Assembly: GCA_021774735.1 (NCBI GenBank)
Contig: JAJFIS010000050.1
Coordinates: forward strand, 1-50,739
Source of the DNA: Alphaproteobacteria bacterium
GTDB taxonomy: Bacteria > Pseudomonadota > Alphaproteobacteria > Sphingomonadales > Kordiimonadaceae
Direction: 5' to 3'
DNA length: 50,739 nucleotides
The notes below the pieces were generated by a model. That model had not been told where the DNA came from, made no database searches, and saw nothing but the letters and a program-made list of their open reading frames with translations. The stretch's first letter is position 1. Each line of letters starts with the position of its first letter. Positions 36,083-45,636 of this stretch are shown in pieces. The position numbers were made by a program, and so were the translations under genes.

Positions 36083-36466
36083 ATGACCGATATGAACACA
36101 CCACTATCCAAAGTGCGCGGGCTGGGATCCGCCAAAAGCGGCACCCACCATTGGTTCATCCACCGGATTACCGCTGTTGCGCAAATTCCACTGGTTATCT
36201 TCTTTGTGGTTTCCATGGCCCGCAATATGGGCGGCGATCATGCAAGCTGGGCCGCGTGGCTAGGGCAGCCGCTTGTCGCGGTGCTGATGGCACTGTTCAT
36301 TGCCAATAGCTGCTATCATATGCGGCTTGGCCTGATGACCGTGGTGGAAGATTATGTCCATGAGAAAGGCAACCGGCTTCTGGCCACATTGACGCTTACC
36401 TTTGGCACTATCTTGCTGGCGGCCTTTGGTATTTTCTCTATTTTACGCATTAGTTTCGGGGGCTAA
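36083..36466 (+). CDS. sdhD: Succinate dehydrogenase membrane anchor subunit SdhD
   Basis: This 127-aa second anchor of complex II starts at ATG 36083 (MTDMNTPLSKVRGLGSAKSG); the same reading frame is open further upstream only as overlap with sdhC. HHWFIHRITAVAQIPL begins the first of three membrane helices. The second helix contains SCYHMRLGLMTVVEDY, with the His that ligates heme b and the Asp-Tyr of the quinone pocket. It lies two bases after sdhC and four bases before sdhA, so the operon is tightly coupled. Confidence 0.93.
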   Translation: MTDMNTPLSKVRGLGSAKSGTHHWFIHRITAVAQIPLVIFFVVSMARNMGGDHASWAAWLGQPLVAVLMALFIANSCYHMRLGLMTVVEDYVHEKGNRLLATLTLTFGTILLAAFGIFSILRISFGG

Positions 36467-36469
36467 AAA

Positions 36470-38257
36470 ATGGCTGTTTCTTATCCGATTGTTGACCATA
36501 CCTATGACGCAGTTGTTGTCGGCGCTGGCGGAAGCGGCCTGCGCGCCACCATGGGGCTGGCGGAAGCCGGTCTTAAAACCGCTTGCATCACCAAGGTTTT
36601 CCCAACTCGCTCGCATACTGTGGCGGCACAAGGCGGCATCGCCGCTTCGCTGGGTAACATGGGCGAAGATTGCTGGCAGTGGCATATGTTCGACACTGTC
36701 AAAGGGTCTGATTGGCTCGGCGACCAAGACGCGATTGAATATATGGTCCGCGAAGCCCCTGCTGCGGTTTATGAGCTAGAGCATTACGGTGTTCCCTTTA
36801 GCCGTACCGAGGAAGGCAAGATATACCAGCGCGCTTTTGGCGGCATGACCACCGACTACGGTGAAGGCCCAGCGGCCCAGCGCACTTGCGCGGCGGCTGA
36901 CCGTACGGGCCACGCTATGCTGCACGGGCTTTACCAACAGTCCCTAAAGTATGACAGCGATTTTTACATTGAATATTTCGCCATTGATCTGATCATGGAA
37001 GACGGCATGTGCCGTGGTGTTATCGCGATGAATATGGAAGATGGCTCCATCCACCGTTTCCGGTCTCAGAGCGTGACGCTGGCCACAGGTGGTTATGGCC
37101 GGGCTTACTTTAGCTGCACATCTGCCCACACCTGCACGGGTGACGGCGGCGGTATGGTGTTGCGCGCTGGCCTCGCGATGCAGGACCTTGAATTTGTTCA
37201 GTTCCACCCAACTGGTATTTACGGCGCAGGGGTGTTGATCACCGAAGGCGCGCGCGGCGAAGGCGGTTATTTGCTCAACAGCGAAGGCGAACGTTTCATG
37301 GAGCGCTATGCCCCAAGTGCCAAGGACCTTGCCAGCCGCGATGTGGTGTCGCGCTCGATCAGCAATGAAATTCGCGAAGGCCGCGGTGTCGGCGCTGATA
37401 AAGACCATATGTATCTGCATCTGGACCATCTTGACCCTGCTATTCTCGCCGAACGTTTACCGGGCATCTCTGAATCCGCTAAAATTTTCGCCGGTGTTGA
37501 TGTAACCAAAGAGCCGATTCCAATTTTGCCGACCGTGCATTATAACATGGGCGGCATTCCGACCAATTATCATGGTGCGGTTATTAACCCAACGCCGGAT
37601 AACCCTGACGCGACCGTCCCCGGCCTATTTGCCGTCGGCGAGGCGGCTTGTGTCTCCGTTCACGGTGCGAACCGTTTGGGCTCCAATAGTTTGATCGACC
37701 TTGTGGTCTTTGGCCGCGCCACCGCGCATCATATTGCCGACACTACCAAGGCAGGCGCGACGCAGAAATCACTGCCTGCGGACAGTGCTGAAATGGCGCT
37801 TGGTCGCTTGGATGCAGCACGTTACTCGAAGGGTAGTCGCTCCACCGCAGCCGCGCGGCTTGATATGCAAAAGGTTATGCAAACTAACTGCGCCGTTTTC
37901 CGCACCGATGAAGTGCTGGGCGAGGGCGTTAAGCTGATCGATGAGGTCGCGGCCAACATTACGGATGTCAGCGTTAATGACACATCGCTGGTGTGGAACA
38001 GCGACCTGATCGAGACATTAGAGCTGCAAAATCTGATCGGTCAAGCTGTGCTCACCATGCACGGTGCTTATAATCGCAAGGAAAGCCGGGGCGCGCATAT
38101 GCATGAAGATTACCCCGACCGTGACGACGAAAATTGGATGAAACATTCCATGAGCTGGTATGACGGCAAGGATGTCAAAGTGGGTTTCCGCCCTGTGCAT
38201 AGCTATACGCTGACCGATGAAATTGAATATATCAAACCAAAAGCCCGTGTTTATTAA
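36470..38257 (+). CDS. sdhA: Succinate dehydrogenase flavoprotein subunit
   Basis: SdhA oxidises succinate to fumarate with covalently bound FAD. The 595-aa protein has the dinucleotide fold [12 protein letters not shown] at 15-26 and the flavinylation site His49 in [20 protein letters not shown] and [13 protein letters not shown] cover the substrate site, and [15 protein letters not shown] the capping/FAD region. The C-terminus ends in the standard helical domain with [16 protein letters not shown]. Length and motifs are normal. It is third in sdhCDAB, followed after 23 bp by sdhB. Confidence 0.97.
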   Translation: MAVSYPIVDHTYDAVVVGAGGSGLRATMGLAEAGLKTACITKVFPTRSHTVAAQGGIAASLGNMGEDCWQWHMFDTVKGSDWLGDQDAIEYMVREAPAAVYELEHYGVPFSRTEEGKIYQRAFGGMTTDYGEGPAAQRTCAAADRTGHAMLHGLYQQSLKYDSDFYIEYFAIDLIMEDGMCRGVIAMNMEDGSIHRFRSQSVTLATGGYGRAYFSCTSAHTCTGDGGGMVLRAGLAMQDLEFVQFHPTGIYGAGVLITEGARGEGGYLLNSEGERFMERYAPSAKDLASRDVVSRSISNEIREGRGVGADKDHMYLHLDHLDPAILAERLPGISESAKIFAGVDVTKEPIPILPTVHYNMGGIPTNYHGAVINPTPDNPDATVPGLFAVGEAACVSVHGANRLGSNSLIDLVVFGRATAHHIADTTKAGATQKSLPADSAEMALGRLDAARYSKGSRSTAAARLDMQKVMQTNCAVFRTDEVLGEGVKLIDEVAANITDVSVNDTSLVWNSDLIETLELQNLIGQAVLTMHGAYNRKESRGAHMHEDYPDRDDENWMKHSMSWYDGKDVKVGFRPVHSYTLTDEIEYIKPKARVY

Positions 38258-38280
38258 GGGTTTGGAAGAGGAGAAATATT

Positions 38281-39060
38281 ATGGCTGAATTTTCGCTTCC
38301 AAAGAATTCGAAAGTTGGCAAAGGCAAAAAGATGGCGGCGGCGGACGGTGCCACCAATGTCAAAACCTTTAGCGTTTATCGCTGGAACCCAGACGACGGT
38401 GAAAATCCGCGCATGGACAGCTTTGATGTTGATATGGATAATTGCGGGCCAATGGTGCTCGACGCGCTTATCAAGATCAAGAACGAGATGGACAGCACGG
38501 TCACTTTCCGCCGGTCTTGCCGCGAAGGGGTTTGTGGCTCTTGCGCCATGAATATCGACGGCACCAACACGCTCGCTTGCACCAAAGCGGTGGAAGACGT
38601 GAAAGGCGATGTCAGCATTACCCCATTGCCGCACCAGGAAGTCATCAAAGATTTGGTGCCTGACTTGAGTAATTTTTACGCCCAGTATGCTTCCATTAAG
38701 CCTTGGATGCAGGCTGAAACCCCAATGCCGGAGAAAGAGCGCCTGCAAAGCTATGAGGAACGCGCCAAGCTCGACGGGCTCTATGAGTGCATCTTATGCG
38801 CTTGTTGCTCGACCAGTTGCCCGAGCTATTGGTGGAATAGCGACAAATATTTGGGGCCTGCCGTGCTGCTGCAAAGCTACCGCTGGCTTATCGATAGCCG
38901 CGACGAAAACACCGGTGAGCGCCTTGATAACCTCGAGGACCCTTTCCGGCTTTATCGCTGCCACACGATCATGAATTGCTCGAACGCCTGCCCCAAAGGC
39001 CTTAACCCGGCCAAGGCTATCGCTGAGATCAAGAAAATGATGGTCGACCGGCAGGGGTAA
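38281..39060 (+). CDS. sdhB: Succinate dehydrogenase iron-sulfur subunit
   Basis: SdhB passes electrons from FAD to quinone through three Fe-S clusters. The 259-aa protein contains the 2Fe-2S site [12 protein letters not shown] with the distal Cys in TLAC, the 4Fe-4S site [16 protein letters not shown] and the 3Fe-4S site [17 protein letters not shown]. Sequence and length are typical of alphaproteobacterial SdhB. It is the last gene of sdhCDAB; only a weak hairpin (CGTCTGA/TTTAGACG, about 39092-39110) and palindromic repeats follow. Confidence 0.97.
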   Translation: MAEFSLPKNSKVGKGKKMAAADGATNVKTFSVYRWNPDDGENPRMDSFDVDMDNCGPMVLDALIKIKNEMDSTVTFRRSCREGVCGSCAMNIDGTNTLACTKAVEDVKGDVSITPLPHQEVIKDLVPDLSNFYAQYASIKPWMQAETPMPEKERLQSYEERAKLDGLYECILCACCSTSCPSYWWNSDKYLGPAVLLQSYRWLIDSRDENTGERLDNLEDPFRLYRCHTIMNCSNACPKGLNPAKAIAEIKKMMVDRQG

Positions 39061-39136
39061 TCGCAGGGCTGATAGGCTTCCGCTAAAACTAAGCGTCTGA
39101 TCTTTTAGACGTCTACGGCCAAAGCTCTAACCCTTT

Positions 39137-39182
39137 CGTCACCCTCTTTGAGCGCCTTTAGGCGTGAGGGAAGAGGGTCCAC
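39137..39182 (+). repeat. Palindromic intergenic repeat, copy A
   Basis: A 46-nt element starting CGTCACCCTC and ending GAGGGTCCAC. ACCCTCTT (39141-39148) pairs with AAGAGGGT (39171-39178), and an inner GCGCCT/AGGCGT pair forms the tip. The ends match copy C and the reverse complement of copy B. Confidence 0.65.
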
Positions 39183-39213
39183 ACGGCTTTGAGGCTTAAC
39201 ACGGGGTCACAAA

Positions 39214-39259
39214 ATGGATTCCCTTCCCTCGATCACAAGGATCTCGCCGGGAAAGACAC
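39214..39259 (-). repeat. Palindromic intergenic repeat, copy B (inverted)
   Basis: On the complement this reads from a GTCTTTCCCGGCGA-like start to GAGGGAAGGGAATCCAT. It therefore matches copy C closely but in the opposite orientation. TTCCC and GGGAA arms form the outer stem. Confidence 0.65.
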
Positions 39260-39300
39260 ATTTTCCTAAACGTCACTCTCGGCGAAATCTGTAACTTTTT

Positions 39301-39346
39301 CGTCATCCCCGGCGAAATCCGTCAGGATTGAGGGAAGGGGATCCAT
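39301..39346 (+). repeat. Palindromic intergenic repeat, copy C
   Basis: Starts CGTCATCCCCGGCGAAATCC and ends AGGGGATCCAT. ATCCCC (39305-39310) pairs with GGGGAT (39337-39342), and an inner AATCC/GGATT hairpin sits at 39316-39329. The sequence resembles the GTCATCCCxGGCGAAxxCCGGGATCCA repeat family common in alphaproteobacterial intergenic DNA. Confidence 0.7.
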
Positions 39347-39544
39347 CTACCCCATAAGTCACTCTGAACTTGTTTCAGAGACTATAGGTGTTTCATTAGA
39401 AAGCCGTGCAGTTTTAAACATGGACCCTGCTTGCGGAGCAGACGATTACGTCAAATAAACTCAAACCCATTCTTCATGTTTTAGTAGAAAATTATCAATA
39501 TATAGGCCAGTATAGGCAATAAACAAGCGCAAAGGTTAATTCTC

Positions 39545-40663
39545 TTGGCAGGCAGAAGACATCACATTATTCCTCAATTCATCATTCGAAATTTTGCTGA
39601 TCAAACTTCTGCAGGAAAAAATAAATTATTTCAAATAAGGAAAGGTAGTGATCAAGCATTTTGCACCAGAGTTGAAGATGTTTTTGTAGAACGTGATTTT
39701 TATGAGCTAGATGAAGGTATCCTTGATGAAGTTATTACAAATCAGGCAGAGCCTAAGATGTTAGCCATTTATGATGAATTGATCTCGATGGATGGAGATG
39801 TTTCCAAGTATGACGCCAACATATGGCGTCTAATTCAACACATTACTGTTCGAAACAAGCTCTTAAGGATGGCGATTGGGAATCTGTTTGAGAAAGTAAC
39901 TGGGGATATACTCGATCAATTTACTAAAGTAACTTTTCAGAGAAAAATCACAGATAATATCATTAGAGATAGAGACTTCTTAAATACATTGTTGCAAGCT
40001 AAGAGGCCTGATCTTGTAGGTCTTCCGAATGAGTTTAGGCAATTGTTCATTGATGAAGTTTTAAATGATGCACAACTTTATAATAATGTATTTCAGGATG
40101 TTGGATTAGGCATTCGAAATTATATACTTAAGATTCGTCCCATAATATTGAAATTACTCAAGGGTATCCCTGAGCTTCATAACGAACAATTATTATTGCT
40201 TTATAACGATGAGAGTAGACTAAAATGGCCAAAACTGAAAATGAATTGGGAAGTAAAAAAGTTTAAATACCCACTTATTCTTTCTGATAATATGATCTTG
40301 GTAAGTTACTCTGAAAAGAGGTTTCTACCTAACTTGATAACAGATGGAATTGAAGGAATAAAATCTATTATCTTTCCTATAGCATCAAACAAATTGATTA
40401 TTGGACGTGTTAGTGGTGGCAAGACAAACATAGATTTTGATAATGTGAATTCCATGTTTTTAAGTTACTGTTTTAAATCATGCATAGCAGAGAATAGTAG
40501 ATCTCTTGATGTAGGTGAAACAAGGGTGGGAATTTCATTTGATGATTGGATCAAAGCTACAGTAGAAACAGCTCTGGTTAATGCTGAATGTACTGCAGAA
40601 AATGTTTCAAAAAGAATTCGAGAAAACATTCAAGATCACTTTTTCAAAATGGCTATGGAATAA
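39545..40663 (+). CDS. DUF4238 domain-containing protein, AT-rich and probably acquired
   Basis: A 372-aa soluble protein starting at TTG 39545 (AAAGG nine bases upstream). The N-terminus RRHHIIPQFIIRNFAD is the signature of DUF4238, whose members share an HHxxPQFxLRxF motif. Function is unknown, although the His-rich motif suggests metal binding or a nuclease-like role, which is inference. The gene is strikingly AT-rich with codon use (AAA, TTA, ATA, AAT) unlike sdhB upstream and the phosphatase gene downstream. Together with the flanking repeats this suggests horizontal insertion between two chromosomal genes. No transposase or integrase is attached. Confidence 0.75.
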   Translation: MAGRRHHIIPQFIIRNFADQTSAGKNKLFQIRKGSDQAFCTRVEDVFVERDFYELDEGILDEVITNQAEPKMLAIYDELISMDGDVSKYDANIWRLIQHITVRNKLLRMAIGNLFEKVTGDILDQFTKVTFQRKITDNIIRDRDFLNTLLQAKRPDLVGLPNEFRQLFIDEVLNDAQLYNNVFQDVGLGIRNYILKIRPIILKLLKGIPELHNEQLLLLYNDESRLKWPKLKMNWEVKKFKYPLILSDNMILVSYSEKRFLPNLITDGIEGIKSIIFPIASNKLIIGRVSGGKTNIDFDNVNSMFLSYCFKSCIAENSRSLDVGETRVGISFDDWIKATVETALVNAECTAENVSKRIRENIQDHFFKMAME

Positions 40664-40671
40664 TGTAGCAT

Positions 40672-41250
40672 ATGCAAATATTAATTGTCGATAAAGCGAA
40701 TGTGGTGAAAAGGGCAGAAGCCTTTCGGCCCACGCATGCTGTGGTGTTCCAAACCGCTGAGGACGACACCGACCCTATCATCGGGGTGCTGCCGAAAAAC
40801 GCTTACCGCACCAAGATCAACAAGAAAAACAATGCCTCGCTCAAAACCATGACGCCTTTGATCGAATTTGTCCGCAATGTACCGGCGGATGCGCGGCTGT
40901 TGTTTCGCTGCGACGCTGGGGTTTCCCGCTCTGCCACCGGGGCGCTTTTGGCCATGTGCCTACATGCGCCCGACATAGACATTGAAGACCATTTTAAGAT
41001 TATGCGCGCCAGCTGGCCCCATGTGGTGCCGCAGCGCGGGATGTTGCGCCTCACCGATGATATTCTGGGGCTGAAGGGGCGGCTGGTGCTGGCCTCCCAG
41101 CATGATACCGCTGAACGCATGCTGAGCTTGCCGATCCTTGAATTTAACGCGGATGACATAGCAAGAGAGATCAATCTGCCGAACGTAGAGCCAAAATCAT
41201 GGCGGCGCATTTTCAAGTCGTGGTTATTGAAGCTTGCCCATAAAATTTAG
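40672..41250 (+). CDS. Predicted dual-specificity/tyrosine protein phosphatase (COG5350-like)
   Basis: A 192-aa protein with a cysteine-phosphatase P-loop, Cys80-Asp-Ala-Gly-Val-Ser-Arg86 followed by Ser (CX5RS), preceded by LLFRC on a beta strand. This is the layout of the small predicted tyrosine phosphatases found in many alphaproteobacteria. The rest of the fold (RMGP-type N-terminal strand, helical middle, MLRLTDDILGL after the P-loop) fits too. Its base composition returns to that of the chromosomal core, in contrast to the DUF4238 gene ending 8 bp upstream. Substrate unknown; a phosphoprotein or phosphoinositide-like target are both possible. Confidence 0.75.
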   Translation: MQILIVDKANVVKRAEAFRPTHAVVFQTAEDDTDPIIGVLPKNAYRTKINKKNNASLKTMTPLIEFVRNVPADARLLFRCDAGVSRSATGALLAMCLHAPDIDIEDHFKIMRASWPHVVPQRGMLRLTDDILGLKGRLVLASQHDTAERMLSLPILEFNADDIAREINLPNVEPKSWRRIFKSWLLKLAHKI

Positions 41251-41356
41251 CATAAGAAAGTCTTTCCCACCTTTGAAAGAAAGTCTGGTTTTGCGAGAAG
41301 CTGGCTTACCTCTATAGTTGGACCAATAGATTTTGGACAATAAGGAAGCCAAGAAG

Positions 41357-42052
41357 ATGTCAGATTTCACCCTTTATATTGGCAATAAAAATTATTCATC
41401 CTGGTCGCTGCGCGGTTGGTTGCCATTGGAGCTGAGCGGCGCAGATTATAAAGAGGTAAAATTGCCCCTTGATACGCCCGAGTTCTATGCGAGTTTAGAA
41501 GGTATAACCCCGATTAAGACCGTGCCCGTGTTGGTTCATCATAGCGAAAGCGGCGATATAACCACGTGGGACAGCCTCGCGGTTATTGATTATTTGGCGC
41601 GTATATTCCCCGACGCGGGCTTGTGGCCATCAGCGCCTGAAGCCTATGCATATGCGCGCTCCGTAACGGCGGAAATGCATGCGGGTTTCCCGGCTCTGCG
41701 CGGGGCGGCACCGATGAACATACGCTCGCATTTCACTGGACTTGGCTTTAGCGAACCCGTGACGAAGGACATTAAACGGGTCGAGGCCCTGCTATGTGAG
41801 GCGCGCAGTCGCTTTGGCGCTGGCGGGCCTTATTTGTTCGGGGCAAATATGAATGCGGTGGATGCTTATTTTGCACCCGTTATTAGCCGCTTCAAGACAT
41901 ACGACATCAAGCTAAGTCCGGTCGCCACTGCCTATGCAGAAGCTATTTTGGAGCACCCAGCAGTGCAAAAATGGACACGAGACGCCCTAGACGAAGGCAT
42001 GGTCGTGGATTTGGATGAAATTGATCCCGCGATCAAGACCCTCGGCGCTTAG
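41357..42052 (+). CDS. Glutathione S-transferase family protein
   Basis: A 231-aa cytosolic GST fold protein from ATG 41357 (AAGGAAG at 41343-41348 as ribosome binding site; the in-frame TTG at 41333 is upstream of that site). The thioredoxin-like N-domain begins LYIGNKNYSSWSLRGWLPLE, where the NxxxSSWSLR segment provides the Ser that activates glutathione in this subgroup. KTVPVLVH holds the cis-Pro and DSLAVIDYLA the glutathione gamma-glutamyl site. The C-terminal helical domain contains GANMNAVDAYFAPV. Substrate is not predictable. It converges with the TlpA-like gene, leaving 7 bp between the stops. Confidence 0.88.
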   Translation: MSDFTLYIGNKNYSSWSLRGWLPLELSGADYKEVKLPLDTPEFYASLEGITPIKTVPVLVHHSESGDITTWDSLAVIDYLARIFPDAGLWPSAPEAYAYARSVTAEMHAGFPALRGAAPMNIRSHFTGLGFSEPVTKDIKRVEALLCEARSRFGAGGPYLFGANMNAVDAYFAPVISRFKTYDIKLSPVATAYAEAILEHPAVQKWTRDALDEGMVVDLDEIDPAIKTLGA

Positions 42053-42059
42053 GGGCAGG

Positions 42060-42650
42060 CTATTTTTCCGCCTTCAGGGCTTTGAACAGTTTGATCGCGT
42101 CTTCGCTCGCCCAATTAAGTGGGCCGGTGAACTTGGCCCGCACCATGCCTTGCTTGTCTACAATTAAGCTCGTTGGCATTTTGCCGCCTGCCAGTTTAAA
42201 GGCGGTATTCATGGTCGGGTCAGCATAAAGGGTCAGGTCTGGCACCTCCCATTCATTGAGCGTACGCCGCGCAACGCGGACACCGCCCCGGTCAACATTG
42301 ATCGCCACAACTTCAAAGCTTTCGTCGCCAAGGGCCAGTTGCAGGTCATTAAGGTCCTTCATTTCATATTGGCATGGGGCGCAGTAACTGGCCCAGATAT
42401 TCACCAGTATTATCTTGCCGTGCATATCTGAAAGCCGCACTGGGCTGCCATCTTCGCGGGATAATATAAAGTCTTCTATGCGGTAAGGGGCTTCTGGCAG
42501 GTCCAAACGGGCCATGTCGCCGGTCATTAAGGCGGATAGACTGCCATTATCCTGTATGTTAGTCATTGATGAAGGGGCCAAGCGCATATATGCTGCGCCC
42601 GCGAAAACCAATAGCGCGATAGTCGCTAAAATTTTCACACCTTGGGTCAT
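42060..42650 (-). CDS. TlpA-like thiol:disulfide interchange protein
   Basis: A 196-aa membrane-anchored periplasmic thioredoxin-fold reductase. Residues 6-23 form the N-terminal anchor, and the active site is Cys90-Ala-Pro-Cys93 in NIWASYCAPC. KMPTSLIVDKQG carries the cis-Pro. TlpA proteins reduce periplasmic cysteines, for example in cytochrome oxidase assembly. The frame is open upstream as far as 43118 only because it lies opposite argH; the anchor helix and GGAG at 42656-42662 (complement) fix the start at 42650. It diverges from argH across about 96 bp, an arrangement repeatedly seen in alphaproteobacteria. Confidence 0.9.
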   Translation of the reverse strand: MTQGVKILATIALLVFAGAAYMRLAPSSMTNIQDNGSLSALMTGDMARLDLPEAPYRIEDFILSREDGSPVRLSDMHGKIILVNIWASYCAPCQYEMKDLNDLQLALGDESFEVVAINVDRGGVRVARRTLNEWEVPDLTLYADPTMNTAFKLAGGKMPTSLIVDKQGMVRAKFTGPLNWASEDAIKLFKALKAEK

Positions 42651-42746
42651 TGGGATACTCCTAAGCCATGTTTCGGCGTTGGTACTGAAGCGAAAGAAAG
42701 CCAAATATCGGCACTGTTGCCGATGTGACAGAAAGATACTGCGGAT

Positions 42747-44159
42747 ATGAGCGAAAGCAAAGACACCATTGATAAAAAAAACGCGAACTCGATGTGGGGT
42801 GGCCGTTTTAGCGAAGGCCCGGGCGCGGTGATGCAGGAAATTAATGCCTCCATCGGCTTTGACCAAAAGATGTTCCGCGAGGATATCTGGGGCTCGCGCG
42901 CCCACGCAGCCATGCTGGCAGCCTGCGATATTATCTCGGCAGGTGACCGCGATGCCATCATTGAGGGGCTCGGCCAAGTGGAGGCTGAGATTGAGCGCGG
43001 GGAAATGACATGGGACCCGGCCATGGAAGATATCCATATGCATATTGAAGCGCGCCTGCGGGAAATTGTCGGCGGTGCAGCGGCGCGCTTGCATACCGCT
43101 CGCAGCCGTAACGACCAAGTGGCGACCGATTTTCGCCTGTGGTGCCGGGGCAAGTTGGATGCACTGGATGGCAGCTTAAAAATATTGCAAGGGGCGCTGA
43201 TCAGTCAAGCTGAGAAACATGCAGTAACGGTTATGCCCGGTTTCACCCATTTGCAGACCGCCCAGCCGGTCACTCTCGGCCATCATTTGATGGCTTACTA
43301 TGAAATGTTTCACAGGGACCGGGGCCGCTTAGCAGATTGCCGGGCGCGGATGAATGAATGCCCATTGGGGTCAGCGGCACTTGCGGGCACTAGCTTTCCC
43401 ATTGACCGGCATATGACCGCTTCAGCGATGTTCTTTGATCGGCCCACCGCCAATTCGCTCGACGCGGTCAGTGACCGGGATTTTGCGCTTGAGTTTTTGT
43501 CGGCAATTTCCATCGCGGGCATTCACCTTAGCCGTATTGCCGACGAAATTGTCCTTTGGGCGACGACGCCTTTTGGCTTTTTGACCCTCAGCGATAAATT
43601 TTCGACCGGCAGCAGTATCATGCCGCAAAAACGTAATCCTGACGCCGCCGAGCTGGTCCGCGCCAAGGTTGGCCGCTTTGTTGGGGCCTTAAATAGCTTG
43701 CTCATGACCATGAAGGGTCTGCCGCTGGCTTATTCGAAAGATATGCAGGAAGACAAAGAACCGGTTTTTGCCGCCGTTCATGACTTTGAATTATGCTTAG
43801 CTGCTATGACCGGCATGATTGACGATTTAAAACCCAATGCAGAAGCGATGAAGGCGGCTGCGGGGGGCGGTTATTCCACCGCGACCGACCTCGCCGATTG
43901 GCTGGTGCGGGTGCTGGGCATGGCATTCCGCGATGCGCATCATGTGACCGGTGAAATTGTTAAACTGGCGGAAGAGGGTGGCGTTCAGCTGCAAGATTTA
44001 GCCCTTGCCGACATGCAGAAAATTGAACCACGGATTACCGATCTGGTATTTAGTGTGCTGAGCGTCGATGCGTCCGTTGCCAGCCGCACGGCCTTTGGCG
44101 GTACTGCGCCCGATAATGTTAAGGCTGCTGTTGCGGTAGCTAAGGAGAATTTACAGTGA
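42747..44159 (+). CDS. argH: Argininosuccinate lyase
   Basis: ArgH splits argininosuccinate to arginine and fumarate, the last step of arginine synthesis. The 470-aa fumarase/aspartase superfamily protein has [11 protein letters not shown] at the start, [33 protein letters not shown] and the signature loop [12 protein letters not shown] at about 287-298, whose Ser is the catalytic base. Its stop codon overlaps the start of lptM (GTGA), and lysA follows, so argH-lptM-lysA is an operon. Confidence 0.97.
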   Translation: MSESKDTIDKKNANSMWGGRFSEGPGAVMQEINASIGFDQKMFREDIWGSRAHAAMLAACDIISAGDRDAIIEGLGQVEAEIERGEMTWDPAMEDIHMHIEARLREIVGGAAARLHTARSRNDQVATDFRLWCRGKLDALDGSLKILQGALISQAEKHAVTVMPGFTHLQTAQPVTLGHHLMAYYEMFHRDRGRLADCRARMNECPLGSAALAGTSFPIDRHMTASAMFFDRPTANSLDAVSDRDFALEFLSAISIAGIHLSRIADEIVLWATTPFGFLTLSDKFSTGSSIMPQKRNPDAAELVRAKVGRFVGALNSLLMTMKGLPLAYSKDMQEDKEPVFAAVHDFELCLAAMTGMIDDLKPNAEAMKAAAGGGYSTATDLADWLVRVLGMAFRDAHHVTGEIVKLAEEGGVQLQDLALADMQKIEPRITDLVFSVLSVDASVASRTAFGGTAPDNVKAAVAVAKENLQ

Positions 44160-44266
44160 AAAAGACAATAATGATCATCGCCTGCCTTAGCTTTGCCTTT
44201 GGGCTTGTAGCTTGCGGCAAAAAAGGGGAGCTGCAGCCCCCATCACAAACGCATTTAGCCCTGTAA
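44156..44266 (+). CDS. lptM: Small lipoprotein LptM (YifL family)
   Basis: A 36-aa lipoprotein that starts with GTG, overlapping the argH stop by four bases (GTGA), with AAGGAG at 44141-44146. The hydrophobic signal [17 protein letters not shown] ends in lipobox LVAC at 17-20 and is followed immediately by GKKGELQPP, the CGxKGxLxxP signature of LptM. In E. coli LptM assists oxidative maturation of the LPS translocon LptD. In many proteobacteria the gene stands directly before lysA or dapF, as here, with lysA 10 bp downstream. It is too short to be called by most ORF filters. Confidence 0.88.
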   Translation: MKKTIMIIACLSFAFGLVACGKKGELQPPSQTHLAL

Positions 44267-44276
44267 GCGAAATTAT

Positions 44277-45542
44277 ATGGACCATTTTACCTATAAAGAC
44301 GGCAGACTGCATGCCGAAGACATAGACCTTGACGCCGTAGCAAACGCCGTTGGCACACCCTTTTATTGCTATAGTGTCCGCACCTTGCAACGCCATTACC
44401 GGGTGTTTAAAGCGGCCTTTGAAGGGCTGGATAATTTGGTCTGCTACGCGGTGAAAGCCAACAGCAATCAAGCAGTGCTGAAGGTGCTGGCGGATGCGGG
44501 CGCCGGCGCAGACGTGGTTAGCATCGGCGAGCTGAAACGGGCTTTAAAAGCCGGCATCGCCCCTTCGAAAATTGTTTTCGCTGGTGTTGGTAAAACGACA
44601 GAAGAAATGCAAGCGGCTATTGAAGCCGGCATTTGCCAGTTTAATGTGGAAAGCGAGCCGGAGCTCAATGTCCTGTCAGAGGTGGCTGTGTCCATGGGGC
44701 AGGTGGCGCCCGTATCGGTGCGTGTAAACCCCGATGTTGACGCAAAGACCCACGCCAAAATATCCACAGGGAACGCTGAAAATAAATTTGGCATCAGCTG
44801 GGGGCAAGTGCCCGGCATTTACGCGCGCATTGCGGCGCTTCCCGGCGTTGAGGCGGTCGGTGTTGACATGCATATCGGCTCGCAGCTTACTGATTTGGAA
44901 CCGCTTAAACTGGCTTTCACCAAGCTTGTAGGGCTTGTGAAACAGCTTCGTTCAGATGGTCATGATATTCGCAATATTGACCTGGGTGGTGGGCTTGGCA
45001 TTCCCTATGATCCAGCCGAAGAAACACCGCCGTCACCTAATGCATATGGAGCACTGGTGCGCGAGCAGCTAGCGGGCATTGACGCAAGAATTATACTGGA
45101 GCCTGGCCGTTTGATTGCAGGCAATGCTGGGGTGCTGGTCAGCAAGGTTGTTTATATCAAAGAGGGCGACGCGCGGCGCTTTGTGATTTTGGACGCGGCG
45201 ATGAACGACCTGATGCGCCCGGCCATGTACGGGGCTTATCACGCCATTGTTCCGCTTAAAGAACCTGTGGGCGATACCCCAAGCTGGGTGGCTGACTATG
45301 TTGGGCCGGTATGTGAAAGCAGCGATACCTTTGCCGAACAACGGCTTGGGCATGCGCTTGTCAGTGGTGACCTGGTGGCGCTGAAATCCGCTGGAGCATA
45401 CAGCGCCGTGATGGCAAATAGCTATAATAGTCGGGCGCTGGTGCCAGAGGTAATGGTTATGGGCAATAAATTTACCGTAATTCGCCCACGGGAAGAGGTT
45501 GACGCAATTATCGCTAAGGATATCGTGCCCGATTGGTTATAA
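44277..45542 (+). CDS. lysA: Diaminopimelate decarboxylase
   Basis: LysA decarboxylates meso-diaminopimelate to lysine using PLP. The 421-aa fold-type III enzyme binds PLP through Lys60 in CYAVKANSN. HIGSQ and the phosphate-binding glycine loop NIDLGGGLGIPY follow, and the active-site cysteine motif is GPVCESSDTFAE. The N-terminus (MDHFTYKDGRLHAEDIDLDAVANAVGTPFYCYS) is usual for alphaproteobacterial LysA. It is the third gene of argH-lptM-lysA and completes the lysine genes of the window with asd and dapF. Confidence 0.97.
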   Translation: MDHFTYKDGRLHAEDIDLDAVANAVGTPFYCYSVRTLQRHYRVFKAAFEGLDNLVCYAVKANSNQAVLKVLADAGAGADVVSIGELKRALKAGIAPSKIVFAGVGKTTEEMQAAIEAGICQFNVESEPELNVLSEVAVSMGQVAPVSVRVNPDVDAKTHAKISTGNAENKFGISWGQVPGIYARIAALPGVEAVGVDMHIGSQLTDLEPLKLAFTKLVGLVKQLRSDGHDIRNIDLGGGLGIPYDPAEETPPSPNAYGALVREQLAGIDARIILEPGRLIAGNAGVLVSKVVYIKEGDARRFVILDAAMNDLMRPAMYGAYHAIVPLKEPVGDTPSWVADYVGPVCESSDTFAEQRLGHALVSGDLVALKSAGAYSAVMANSYNSRALVPEVMVMGNKFTVIRPREEVDAIIAKDIVPDWL

Positions 45543-45636
45543 AGCATCTCACCGGTTGCTATGTGCCAAGGCTCACGCTAGGCTTAGGTTTAATTTATTT
45601 GCCCAATTTTAAGACAAAGTGATAAGGGAACTTTCT

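Larger units (their letters stand above)
39061..39544. other. 484-bp gene-free region after sdhB with palindromic repeats
   Basis: No plausible gene is present. The left two-thirds hold three copies of a roughly 46-nt palindromic repeat (listed separately) and a smaller hairpin CTCTGAA/TTTCAGAG at 39362-39380 that resembles a widespread alphaproteobacterial intergenic repeat. The right third becomes AT-rich just before the DUF4238 gene. A possible ribosome binding site, AAAGG, is at 39531-39535. Confidence 0.7.

Noticed and set aside
42651-43118. Long upstream extension of the TlpA-like reading frame
   Set aside because: It lies antisense to the conserved argH coding region; the membrane anchor and ribosome binding site place the TlpA start at 42650.
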